A stretch of 64,000 nt of DNA, from positions 2,852,001-2,916,000 of the forward strand of contig NZ_CP124836.1 in the NCBI RefSeq assembly GCF_029964055.1. The letters are read 5' to 3'. The position numbers and the translations under genes are program-made. Shown here in pieces: positions 1 to 7,685 of this stretch (its first letter is position 1; the number at the start of each line of letters is the position of its first letter). The notes below the pieces were generated by a model. The model ran no database searches, was not told where the DNA came from, and saw nothing but the letters and a program-made list of their open reading frames with translations. Source of the DNA: Arthrobacter sp. EM1. GTDB taxonomy: Bacteria; Actinomycetota; Actinomycetes; Actinomycetales; Micrococcaceae.

Positions 1-1
1 C

Positions 2-1018
2 GCGGCGATCTTCGCCGACGTGCTGTCCCTGGACCGGGCCGGCGTGGACGAATCGTTCTTCGAGCTCGGCGGCCACTCGTTCCTGGCCCGGCCGCTCATC
101 GCCAAGGTCAACGCTGCACTGGGGACGGAGTTGACGGTCCAGTCGCTGTTCCGGGCGCCCACCGTCGAGGGCCTGCTCCGCGAGGCGTCCAAAGGTGCGC
201 AGGAGAGCGCCGCGGACAGCCTGCGCCAACTGCTTCCGCTGCGGACCACCGGAACCAAGCTGCCGCTGTTTGCTGTGCACCCGGCATCCGGGATCAGCTG
301 GGGCTATGCCTCCATGCTGGGCAAACTGGATCCGGAGCGGCCGTTGTTCGGACTCCAGATGCCCGGCATGGAACCGGGCCGCACCCACCCGATCGAGGCA
401 GCAAACCTGACCGAACTGGCCGATGACTACATCGCCAAGCTCCGCTCCGTGCAGCCGGCGGGCCCCTACCATCTGATGGGGTGGTCCTTCGGCGGCCACC
501 TCGTCCACCGGCTGGCCACCCGGCTGCAGGAACTCGGCGAGGAGGTGGCTTTCCTGGCCATCCTCGATGCCTTCCCCGGCAACCAGGAGGATAACGCCAA
601 GGTGGGTACAGGCCAAGCGCTCTGGGCCAGCTACCTCGAAGCGCAAGGCTATGAGCTGGGGGAACAGGACAAGGCCGGGCTCGACGGGCAACGCGCCCAG
701 GAAATCCTGCGCGAACACCACAACCCGCTGGGCAGCGTCCCGTTGGACTCCGTCAACGCCATGGTGGGCAACTTCCCGCCGCTGGCGCGGCTGATCCGCC
801 AGGAGCAGCCGCAGGTTTTCGACGGCGACCTGCTGTTCCTCCGGGCCACCCGCGAGGTGCCTGAAGGCACCCCCGGCACCGGTGCCTGGCAGCCGTTCAT
901 CAGCGGGACCATTACCGATGTTGCCGTGGACGAGCGTCACTCCCAGCTGCTCAGTGACCGGGCTCTCAGCGCAATTATGCCGGCACTGGCCATCCAACTG
1001 GGCAGCGGACCCGAATAA
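2..1018 (+). CDS. Non-ribosomal peptide synthetase, C-terminal carrier protein and thioesterase (5' partial)
   Basis: The reading frame is open to the left edge, so this is the end of a longer synthetase. The first part is a peptidyl carrier domain with the GGHS phosphopantetheine motif (Ser codon at 77-79). The rest is a type I thioesterase: GWSFGG nucleophile Ser at 485-487, an Asp 27 residues later in ILDAFPG and a C-terminal His in DERHSQLL, which fit the Ser-Asp-His triad. It would release the finished peptide by hydrolysis or cyclisation. MbtH, an exporter pair and a phosphopantetheinyl transferase follow on the same strand, as in siderophore or peptide clusters. The product cannot be inferred because no adenylation domain is visible. 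Confidence 0.93.
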   Translation, partial: AAIFADVLSLDRAGVDESFFELGGHSFLARPLIAKVNAALGTELTVQSLFRAPTVEGLLREASKGAQESAADSLRQLLPLRTTGTKLPLFAVHPASGISWGYASMLGKLDPERPLFGLQMPGMEPGRTHPIEAANLTELADDYIAKLRSVQPAGPYHLMGWSFGGHLVHRLATRLQELGEEVAFLAILDAFPGNQEDNAKVGTGQALWASYLEAQGYELGEQDKAGLDGQRAQEILREHHNPLGSVPLDSVNAMVGNFPPLARLIRQEQPQVFDGDLLFLRATREVPEGTPGTGAWQPFISGTITDVAVDERHSQLLSDRALSAIMPALAIQLGSGPE

Positions 1019-1081
1019 CCAGTGATGCCTCAGCTCCAGTAGGGGGCTGTCCGAACGCCAGAACTGACAGGAAAGGTCAAC

Positions 1082-1294
1082 GTGACGAATCCATTCGATG
1101 ACAAGTCCGCAACGTTCTCCGTACTCGTGAACGAGTACCAGCAGCACTCCCTCTGGCCGGCTTTCGCGGCAGTGCCGCAGGGCTGGGTCACCATGTTTGG
1201 CCCGGACAGCCGGGAGGCCTGCCTCGACTACGTATCCCGGACCTGGACGGATATGGCGCCGCGCAAGGTCGCAGAACTCGCTACTGCGCAGTGA
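1082..1294 (+). CDS. MbtH family protein
   Basis: 70 residues, the usual MbtH length, with the family core HSLWP, VPQGW, the CLDYV segment and WTDMAP, including the conserved Trp residues. MbtH-like proteins bind NRPS adenylation domains and help them fold or act. The GTG start is preceded by AGGAAAGGTCAAC, a good ribosome binding site. It follows the synthetase by 63 bp, and its TGA overlaps the GTG of the next gene (GTGA), so the exporter is probably translationally coupled. MbtH genes often lie before or inside NRPS operons, so its place after the thioesterase end is notable but not rare. Confidence 0.95.
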   Translation: MTNPFDDKSATFSVLVNEYQQHSLWPAFAAVPQGWVTMFGPDSREACLDYVSRTWTDMAPRKVAELATAQ

Positions 1295-2289
1295 TCCGGG
1301 TCGAGAACGTCAGCAAGAGTTTCGGCAGCTTCAAGGCCCTTGACGGGCTCACGCTGCGGGCCGGCGAAGGAACGGTGCTGGGACTGCTGGGACCAAACGG
1401 TTCCGGCAAGACCACCACCGTCAAGGTGCTCACCACCTTGTTGTCCCCTGACAGCGGCGACGCCCGGGTCGCCGGCCACTCGGTGCTCAGCCATCCGGAG
1501 CTGGTGCGGCGGAACCTGGGCCTGTCCGGCCAGTATGCCGCCGTGGACGAGAAACTAACGGCCTTCGAAAACCTGCACATGGTGGGCCGGCTCTACGGGA
1601 TGAACCGACGGACCGCCACGGCCAGGGCACACGAACTCCTCGAGAGCTTCCGGCTCACCGACGTCGCAGGCAAACGCTCCGGGACGTTTTCCGGCGGCAT
1701 GCGGCGCCGGCTGGACCTCGCCGGAGCCATAGTCGCCCGGCCCAAGGTCGTTGTACTGGACGAGCCAACCACCGGACTTGACCCGCGGGGCCGCCTCGAT
1801 ACCTGGGACGTTGTGTCCGGTCTTGTGGCGGACGGCACCACCGTGCTGCTCACCACCCAGTACCTCGAGGAGGCCGATCGGCTCGCAGACCACATCGCCG
1901 TCATTAACCACGGCCGCGTCATCGCGGAGGGGACCGCGACGGAACTGAAACAAAGCGCCGGATCCGAACGGATCGACGTCGTGATGCGCAACGCCGCCGA
2001 CCTCGCCGCGGCGGCCGGGGTGCTGGAGCAGGCAGCGGGCCCGGGCTCACGGCCCGAGCTGGACCCGCAAAACCTGCGGATTTCCGTCGCCGCTCCCGAA
2101 GGCCACCGGTTGCTGGTCCGGGTGCTTTCAGAACTTGATGCCCGCGCCCTGCCGGTAGAGGAAGCATCGCTGCGCCGCCCCACCCTGGACGACGTCTTCC
2201 TGCAGCTGACCGGCCACGCCGCGGCGCCGGCCCCGCAAGACCGGACGCCGGACGTGCAGACGCCGGAGAAAGTCGAGGTGCCAGCATGA
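1291..2289 (+). CDS. ABC transporter ATP-binding protein, DrrA family
   Basis: 332 residues. Walker A GPNGSGKTTT is at about residues 34-43, followed by the signature FSGGMRRRLDL, Walker B VVVLDEPTTGLDP and a switch His region. The C-terminal domain resembles the DUF4162-type tail of daunorubicin-resistance ATPases (DrrA). It energises the permease encoded by the next gene, with which it overlaps ATGA at 2286-2289. Next to an NRPS and MbtH, the pair most likely exports the peptide product or gives self-resistance. That role is inferred from context. Confidence 0.93.
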   Translation: MIRVENVSKSFGSFKALDGLTLRAGEGTVLGLLGPNGSGKTTTVKVLTTLLSPDSGDARVAGHSVLSHPELVRRNLGLSGQYAAVDEKLTAFENLHMVGRLYGMNRRTATARAHELLESFRLTDVAGKRSGTFSGGMRRRLDLAGAIVARPKVVVLDEPTTGLDPRGRLDTWDVVSGLVADGTTVLLTTQYLEEADRLADHIAVINHGRVIAEGTATELKQSAGSERIDVVMRNAADLAAAAGVLEQAAGPGSRPELDPQNLRISVAAPEGHRLLVRVLSELDARALPVEEASLRRPTLDDVFLQLTGHAAAPAPQDRTPDVQTPEKVEVPA

Positions 2290-3086
2290 GCGCCATCGCC
2301 GCAGCCGCCCGCGACAGCTCCGTCATTGCCCGGCGCAACCTCATCAACGTGGTGCGCACGCCCGGAGCGCTGGTCACCGGAATCGTGCAGCCGGTGATGT
2401 TCGTCCTGCTGCTGGGCTTCGTCTTCGGCGGCACCCTCGGCGGGGACCAATACCGCAGCTACCTGATCGGCGGCATCCTGGCGCAGACCCTGACGTTTAA
2501 CGCCTCCTTCACCGCGGTCTACCTGGCCAAGGATCTCCAGCTCGGGCTGATCGACCGCTTCCGCTCCCTGCCGATGTCCCGCGTGGCCGTAATCCTGGGC
2601 CGCACCTCCTCGGATCTGTCCACGAGCGTACTGTCCGTCGCCGTCACCCTGCTCTGCGGTCTCGCCATCGGCTGGCGGATCTCCACGGGGCCGGCATCCG
2701 CCCTGGCCGCCCTGGCCCTGTTGCTGCTGTTTGCCTTTGCCGTCTCCTGGATCGGGGCAGTCATTGCCCTGACCGCCCGCAGCGTTGAAGTCGCCCAAAG
2801 CCTCGGGCTTGTCTGGCTGTTCCCGGTCACCTTTGTGTCCGGCGCCTTTGTGTCCGTGACCTCCCTTCCGGGCCCGCTGCGGGTGATTGCCGAATGGAAT
2901 CCTGTCACCGCCGTCGCCACTGCCGCCCGGGAGCTCTTCGGCAACACGGCACCGGCTGGATTCCTCACGCCGACCGGCTGGCCAGCGGAGAACGCGGTCC
3001 TGTATTCCGTGCTCTGCAGCATCGGGATCATCGCCGTTTTTGCCCCGCTGGCGATCGCCCAGTACCGCCGGATCAGCAAGCGATGA
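2286..3086 (+). CDS. ABC-2 type transporter permease, DrrB family
   Basis: 266 residues with about six hydrophobic segments and the ABC-2 permease layout: a cytoplasmic N-terminus containing IARRNLINVVRTP, then GIVQPVMFVLLLGFVFGG, and a central loop LGLIDRFRSLPMSRVAV typical of DrrB proteins. It forms the membrane half of the exporter with the upstream ATPase. The stop codon overlaps the ATG of the phosphopantetheinyl transferase gene at 3083-3086, so four genes from MbtH onward form one tightly packed transcript. Confidence 0.93.
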   Translation: MSAIAAAARDSSVIARRNLINVVRTPGALVTGIVQPVMFVLLLGFVFGGTLGGDQYRSYLIGGILAQTLTFNASFTAVYLAKDLQLGLIDRFRSLPMSRVAVILGRTSSDLSTSVLSVAVTLLCGLAIGWRISTGPASALAALALLLLFAFAVSWIGAVIALTARSVEVAQSLGLVWLFPVTFVSGAFVSVTSLPGPLRVIAEWNPVTAVATAARELFGNTAPAGFLTPTGWPAENAVLYSVLCSIGIIAVFAPLAIAQYRRISKR

Positions 3087-3892
3087 TCGCGTCCGGGCAC
3101 GGGCCCGCCGAGATCGGCTACCTCGTGGTCCCGTCACCCGCCGTCAGGGATGCCGCGGTAGAGGCCGGCCAGGGACTGTTCGCGGGCTTGTTCGGCGGCC
3201 TGGGCGCGTTCCTCTCGGCACCGGAACGTGAGGCCTCGCTCCGTTTCAGCCGCGCCGAGGACCGACTGGACTACCCGGCGTCCCACGCCCTGTTCCGGCT
3301 GCTCGCAGCGTGGCGGCTGGGGCTCGAACCCGAAGACGCTGCCGGGCTGACCGTCCGGCGGACGTGCGCGGGCTGCGGCAGCACCACCCACGGCAAACCC
3401 TCGATCGAGGGCGTCGAATTGAGCATGTCCCGCAGCCACGGAACGGTGATGGCTGCTGCCGGTCCGGCCGGCGCCAGCCTCGGAGCGGACCTCGAAAGGG
3501 TGCCCGCCCGCGTGTTCGCCGGCTTCGACGAGTTCGCCGTCGCGCCGGAGGAACATCCCGGTCCGGATGGCCCTGAGCTGACCGACGCCGGGCGCATCCG
3601 GCTATGGGTGGCGAAGGAAGCCGCGCTGAAAGCGGCGGGCCTTGGCTTGGCCGTGGACCCCGCGGGCCTGCGGCTGGCCCCGGCCGGCCCCCGCGGGCAC
3701 CTGAGTGCGCAGAGCCCCACGAATCCAGCGGTCGATGGCCTCCTGGTCCGGCCGGTGCCGGCTCCCGACGGATACTCCGCCGCCATTGCCTCCGCCGCGG
3801 ACCTGCCCGTCCGGGCCGTGCCGCTGGCCGAGATATTCGCCACTAAAAAGCTAGGTCCAAACGTCAAACGTCTAACCTTTAGGTATGGCTAG
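3083..3892 (+). CDS. 4'-phosphopantetheinyl transferase, Sfp type
   Basis: 269 residues from the ATG that overlaps the permease stop; the frame stays open further upstream, but only this start fits the overlap. It carries the Sfp-family signatures GADLERV and LWVAKEAALKAAGLGL (the WxxKEA metal and CoA-binding motif). It would transfer the phosphopantetheine arm from CoA to the carrier-domain serine of the upstream synthetase. The last eight bases overlap the next gene, but the exporter/PPTase unit probably ends here because an AT-rich patch and possible operator lie in its 3' end. Confidence 0.9.
   Translation: MIASGHGPAEIGYLVVPSPAVRDAAVEAGQGLFAGLFGGLGAFLSAPEREASLRFSRAEDRLDYPASHALFRLLAAWRLGLEPEDAAGLTVRRTCAGCGSTTHGKPSIEGVELSMSRSHGTVMAAAGPAGASLGADLERVPARVFAGFDEFAVAPEEHPGPDGPELTDAGRIRLWVAKEAALKAAGLGLAVDPAGLRLAPAGPRGHLSAQSPTNPAVDGLLVRPVPAPDGYSAAIASAADLPVRAVPLAEIFATKKLGPNVKRLTFRYG
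3859..3884. promoter_or_regulatory. Candidate operator/promoter of the MFS-GntR pair
   Basis: An AT-rich patch inside the 3' end of the transferase gene. It holds two perfect tandem copies of AAACGTC (3859-3865 and 3866-3872) and, directly before the MFS start codon, the small palindrome ACCTTTAGGT (3875-3884). The downstream operon encodes its own GntR/FCD regulator, so autoregulation here is plausible. No strong Shine-Dalgarno site is visible. This is an inference from pattern and position only. Confidence 0.35.
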
Positions 3893-5189
3893 CAGCACGG
3901 CGTCTTCCGCCCTTCCCGAGACAGCACCTCCCGCCGTCGTGCGCTCACCGCGCGGCGTGGCGATCGCCGGAGTCATCGCGATTGTGCTGATCGGGCTGAA
4001 CCTGCGCGCCGGCATCACCGGAGCCGCCGCCCTGCTGCATGACTTGCAGGAGGTCCTCGGCTACGGGCCGCTGACCGCCGCCATTATTCCCTCGATCCCC
4101 ACGCTCTGTTTCGCCGTTGCCGGCGCCGCCACGTCCTGGCTGACCCGGCGGCTCGGACTCGAGAAAGCCATCCTGCTCTCCCTCGTGCTGCTCGCTGCCG
4201 GCCTGCTGGTCCGGGGCATCCCTTCCACCGGCATGCTGCTGGCAGGCACCGTCGTCGGGATGTCCGGACTGGCGATCTGCAACGTGGCGATGCCCTCCTT
4301 CATCCGGGTCCACTTCGCGCACCGGACATCGCTGATGACGGCGCTCTATACGGTGACCATGACCACTGGCGCCACTGCGGTTGCCGTGCTGATCGTTCCC
4401 GTGGCGCACCAGCTCGGCTCGCCCTCCGCCGGGGTCGGCGCGATCGGTTTCCTGGCCCTGGGCGCCTGCCTGGGTTTCCTGCCGATCGCCCTGCACGCGC
4501 ACCGCAACGCACCCGGTATCAAGGCCGCCCCGGTGTCCCCCTGGCCGCTGTTGCGGACCCGTACCGGCAGGCTCATTACCCTTGGCTTCACTGTCCAGGC
4601 CCTGCTGGCCTATTCGGTGCTGAGTTGGTTCCCCTACATGCTGGTCACGCTGGGCCTCTCCGCATCCGAGGGCGGGCTGATGTTCGGCCTGATGCAGCTC
4701 GTCTCGGTGCCGGCCGGCATGGTGCTCGTCGCGATCGGATCACGCCCGCGGATGCAACGGACCGCTTTCTACCTGGCCACTGTGACGATGGCCGCGGGTG
4801 TCCTGGCTATGCTCGTCCTGCCGCTGAGCTGGGCACCCGTCACCGCGGTACTGCTTGGCTTTGGGCTCGGCATCTTCCCGCTGGTGATGGTGATGATCAG
4901 CCGCAGCGGCCGCACCACTGCCGAAACCACCGCTTTGTCCACGGTTGCGCAGTCGGCCGGCTACCTGCTGGCGACGCTCGGCCCCTTCGGCATGGGCTTG
5001 CTGCACAGCGCCACGGGCGCCTGGACGCTCCCGTTGATCCTGCTGCTGGCCGTTGCCTTGGGCCAGATCGCCGTCGGGCATCTGCTGACCACCCTGCCGA
5101 AGGTTCCGCAGCGGAAGGAACTTCAGGACACTGAACTGCGGGCCGCCGGCACACCGGCCCGGCCTGATGCCGGCGAGGGACGGTCATGA
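3885..5189 (+). CDS. MFS transporter, CynX/NimT-like
   Basis: 434 residues with about twelve hydrophobic segments. The first helix region IVLIGLNLRAGITGAAALL matches the start of CynX/NimT (cyanate and 2-nitroimidazole) major-facilitator proteins. The substrate is unknown. Its TGA overlaps the ATG of a GntR/FCD regulator (5186-5189), so transporter and regulator are co-translated, and the regulator probably senses the transported small acid or a related metabolite. It is unlikely to belong to the NRPS cluster, although it overlaps the transferase gene by 8 bp. Confidence 0.88.
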   Translation: MASSTASSALPETAPPAVVRSPRGVAIAGVIAIVLIGLNLRAGITGAAALLHDLQEVLGYGPLTAAIIPSIPTLCFAVAGAATSWLTRRLGLEKAILLSLVLLAAGLLVRGIPSTGMLLAGTVVGMSGLAICNVAMPSFIRVHFAHRTSLMTALYTVTMTTGATAVAVLIVPVAHQLGSPSAGVGAIGFLALGACLGFLPIALHAHRNAPGIKAAPVSPWPLLRTRTGRLITLGFTVQALLAYSVLSWFPYMLVTLGLSASEGGLMFGLMQLVSVPAGMVLVAIGSRPRMQRTAFYLATVTMAAGVLAMLVLPLSWAPVTAVLLGFGLGIFPLVMVMISRSGRTTAETTALSTVAQSAGYLLATLGPFGMGLLHSATGAWTLPLILLLAVALGQIAVGHLLTTLPKVPQRKELQDTELRAAGTPARPDAGEGRS

Positions 5190-5866
5190 GCCATACACCG
5201 TCCCATCGGCCGCCGCTGGTGGAGGAGGTCACCGCCAAGCTGCGCGGCCTGATCCACTCCGGCGAATGGCCGCTGCAACAGCGGATCCCGGCCGAACCTG
5301 AACTGATGGCCATGCTCGGAGTCTCGCGGGGAACCCTGCGGGAGGCCGTCAAGGCCCTGGCCCACGGCGGCATGCTCGATGTCCGGCGCGGGGACGGCAC
5401 CTACGTCCGCGCCACCAGCGAGATCTCCGGCGCGGCCCAGCGCATGTACCTGGACCACTCGCAGGCTCACATCCTCGAGGTCCGGGTGGGGCTGGACACC
5501 CAGGCGGCCCGGCTTGCGGCCCGCCATGCAGCTGGCAGCGACGTCGGGGCGATGCGTGAACTGCTGACGGCGCGCCGTGAGTCCTGGCTGGCCGGCGACT
5601 ACGCAGGCTGGGCCCGGGCGGACTGGGATTTCCATCTGCTGGTTGCGCAGGCATCGGGCAATCCGCTGCTGTACGAGCTGTACGCCAGCTTCGGCGCTGT
5701 TTTCCACGCCGGCCTGCTCCGCCAGCAGCAGCGCGGCGGCTTCAGCGGCCTCCCGCACGAAGGGCATGACGAACTTGTGGACGCAATCGCCGCACACGAC
5801 GAAACTTCCGCCGTCGAGAGTGTGCACCGGAACCTGAACTCCTGCGCGGAGTGGATCCGGCAGTAA
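5186..5866 (+). CDS. GntR family transcriptional regulator with FCD effector domain
   Basis: 226 residues. The N-terminal winged helix (about residues 8-75) contains PAEPELMAMLGVSRGTLREA and the wing RRGDGTYV. The C-terminal FCD all-helical domain (about 85-215) carries Asp/His residues that may bind metal (WDFHLLVAQASGN, HEGHDELVDAIAAHD). FCD regulators usually repress catabolic or transport genes and are released by small carboxylates. It is the second gene of the MFS operon and is followed by a strong hairpin. Confidence 0.92.
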   Translation: MSHTPSHRPPLVEEVTAKLRGLIHSGEWPLQQRIPAEPELMAMLGVSRGTLREAVKALAHGGMLDVRRGDGTYVRATSEISGAAQRMYLDHSQAHILEVRVGLDTQAARLAARHAAGSDVGAMRELLTARRESWLAGDYAGWARADWDFHLLVAQASGNPLLYELYASFGAVFHAGLLRQQQRGGFSGLPHEGHDELVDAIAAHDETSAVESVHRNLNSCAEWIRQ

Positions 5867-5874
5867 CCGCACTG

Positions 5875-5929
5875 CAGCGCACAGGCCGCGGCGCCGAAAC
5901 GGGATTCCGGCGCCGCGGCCTGTGCGCTG
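5875..5929. terminator. Bidirectional hairpin between convergent genes
   Basis: A perfect 22-bp inverted repeat (arms 5875-5896 and 5908-5929) around an 11-nt loop sits between the GntR gene and a convergent membrane-protein gene. It is very GC-rich and has no T-tract on either side. It is probably an intrinsic-type terminator or a 3' end stabiliser for both transcripts. Confidence 0.7.
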
Positions 5930-5942
5930 ACGGCGTGTGCCG

Positions 5943-6479
5943 CTAGCGCGTGAGGCCCTGGAAAACGTTCTTGGGCCGCTGCATTTCACCGTGCTTGGCA
6001 CCGAGGACGATCACCACGCCGGCGAAGACGGGGATCGCCCACTGCAGGATCTTCAACTGCTGCTGGGCCGAGCGGAGTTCCTCCGAGGCGCCGGGCTTGG
6101 GCTCGGTGGCACCTTCGGCGCCTTCGGCGGCTAGCTTGTCCACCTTCGCGCCCTGCAGACCGGAATACAGCGTCACGGCGGCACCGGCCAGGGTAACGAT
6201 GGACTTGTAGACGCTCAGCCGGGTTACGCCGTCCTGCTTGGCCATCCGGCCCTTGTTCTCCCACATGATGGCGAGCCCGGAGAGCAGGTGCGCACCGAAG
6301 GCGGCCGCCTGGAAGGGGGCCCACTTCTTCCAGCCCAGGCTGGAGAGGCGGGTGCGTTCGGCCGGGTCCTTGGCTTCCGCCGTTGCTCCGTTCAGCCCGA
6401 TAGCACCCATCAGCGAGCCGCCGAACCAGGCCCCCGCCGTCAGGTCGTGGATGGATCGGGCAACAAGATTTCCTGCCAT
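5943..6479 (-). CDS. Hypothetical membrane protein
   Basis: 178 residues from the ATG at 6479, chosen because AGGAAG lies 6 nt upstream; the frame runs 13 codons further without a good site. It has hydrophobic stretches near residues 10-30, 50-70, 85-105 and 140-160, with a charged Glu/Lys-rich segment (AAEGAEGATEPKPGASEEL) before the last one. I do not recognise a named family. It is convergent with the GntR gene and divergent from the DUF1206 gene, so it is probably monocistronic. Confidence 0.75.
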   Translation of the reverse strand: MAGNLVARSIHDLTAGAWFGGSLMGAIGLNGATAEAKDPAERTRLSSLGWKKWAPFQAAAFGAHLLSGLAIMWENKGRMAKQDGVTRLSVYKSIVTLAGAAVTLYSGLQGAKVDKLAAEGAEGATEPKPGASEELRSAQQQLKILQWAIPVFAGVVIVLGAKHGEMQRPKNVFQGLTR

Positions 6480-6608
6480 GGTGAGCTTCCTATCGTCTGG
6501 GTCCGGGACTGCCGTCACCCCTTAAGGCCACGACCCGACTATGGTAAGCACACTTAGCAAAAAGTTGATAGTTCGGCGCGGGGACCGGGTCTGAGTAGAC
6601 TCTGCGGC

Positions 6609-7685
6609 ATGGAATCACCATGGCCCCGGGACCGGCCCTCCCCTGCCGGCGAGGACCCTGACGAATCCGTGGCGTACGCCGCCGACGCGTCAGATGCCGC
6701 AGATGCCGCAGAGGATGCCTCCAACAGTGCGGCCCTCGACGTCGTCGCCCGTTCCGGTTTTGCCGTGATGGCACTGCTGCACATTATTATCGGCGCGATT
6801 GCCGCGGCCCTGGCCCTGGGTTCCCCCGGCCAGGCGGAGCCCACCGGGGCGATTGAACAGCTCGCGGCCAACCCCTGGGGGCCGGCGGTTATGTGGGCGG
6901 GGTTCGTCGCGTGCGCCGGACTCGCCCTGTGGCAGCTGAGTGAGGCCACGCTGCGGGCCCGGCACCTCCCGCGCCGGGCCCGGGTTGGCAAGTTCGTTTC
7001 CTCCGGCTTCCTCAGCATCGCCTACGCCAGCGTGGGACTCAGCTTCGCCGGCTTCGCGCTGGGCAACGGGGGCGATTCCGGCGATTCGACCCGGGATTTG
7101 AGCGTCGCACTGGTGCACGGGCCATTCGGTGTGCCGGCGCTCATCGGTCTGGGCCTGACCGTGAGCGGGATCGGGGTGTACTTCATCGCCAAAGGCGCGG
7201 GGAAGAAGTTCAAGGCGGAGTTAGGCCATTTTGAGGGAACGCGCAGGGGCCATCTGATCAGCGGCTTGGGCGTTGCCGGACACATCGCCAAGGGAGTGGC
7301 GCTGATCCTGACGGGCCTGCTGTTTGTGATCGCCGCGGCCACCAATGATCCGGCCTCCGCAACCGGGCTGGACGGCAGCCTCAAAGCCCTGCTGGAGCAT
7401 CAGTTCGGCCCGGTACTCTTGCTGGCCATCGGTGCCGGGTTCATCGCCTACGGGGTGTTTGCGCTGCTCCGGGCGCGCAGCGCACGGCGCCAGCGCCGCA
7501 GCGCACGGCGCCAGCGGCGTCAGCGCAGTACACGGCGTCAGCGCAGCGCACGGCGTCAGCGCAGCGCGACGACGTCGCCCTCGCGGTACAACAGGGCCCG
7601 GACCTCGGACTCGGCGGAGTCCGGCCGCTTCGGGTCGATCGTCTCCCCCGCGGCAAAGTGGTCCAGCAGCCGGGGATCTACGTAG
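6609..7685 (+). CDS. DUF1206-type membrane protein with Arg-rich repeat tail
   Basis: 358 residues. After an acidic Ala/Asp-rich N-terminus of about 45 residues come six hydrophobic segments arranged as three similar pairs (for example ALLHIIIGAIAAALAL, FLSIAYASVGLSFAGFAL, HIAKGVALILTGLLFVIAA), the layout of DUF1206 proteins. Function is unknown. The membrane part ends near codon 290 and is followed by an Arg/Gln/Ser tail built from tandem repeats. No stop occurs until 7685, so the gene overlaps the 3' end of the convergent topoisomerase gene by 130 bp. The tail after the repeats looks like antisense topoisomerase sequence rather than a selected domain. Confidence 0.82.
   Translation: MESPWPRDRPSPAGEDPDESVAYAADASDAADAAEDASNSAALDVVARSGFAVMALLHIIIGAIAAALALGSPGQAEPTGAIEQLAANPWGPAVMWAGFVACAGLALWQLSEATLRARHLPRRARVGKFVSSGFLSIAYASVGLSFAGFALGNGGDSGDSTRDLSVALVHGPFGVPALIGLGLTVSGIGVYFIAKGAGKKFKAELGHFEGTRRGHLISGLGVAGHIAKGVALILTGLLFVIAAATNDPASATGLDGSLKALLEHQFGPVLLLAIGAGFIAYGVFALLRARSARRQRRSARRQRRQRSTRRQRSARRQRSATTSPSRYNRARTSDSAESGRFGSIVSPAAKWSSSRGST
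7477..7572 (+). repeat. Tandem repeats: two 21-bp then three 18-bp units
   Basis: Two near-identical 21-bp units (7477-7497, 7498-7518) are followed by three 18-bp units beginning GTCAGCGCAG (7519-7536, 7537-7554, 7555-7572). On the plus strand they encode the basic repeat RSARRQR of the DUF1206 protein. On the minus strand the last unit contains the TGA stop (7556-7558) of the topoisomerase gene. The array therefore forms the junction of two convergent genes. Confidence 0.9.

Noticed and set aside
2894..3082. Longer upstream start for the phosphopantetheinyl transferase
   Set aside because: The extra 63 codons lie inside the permease gene in another frame and lack family similarity; the ATGA overlap start fits.
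6480..6608. Inverted repeat TAAG-CACA-CTTA as an operator between divergent membrane-protein genes
   Set aside because: Arms of four bases are too short to support a call without more copies.
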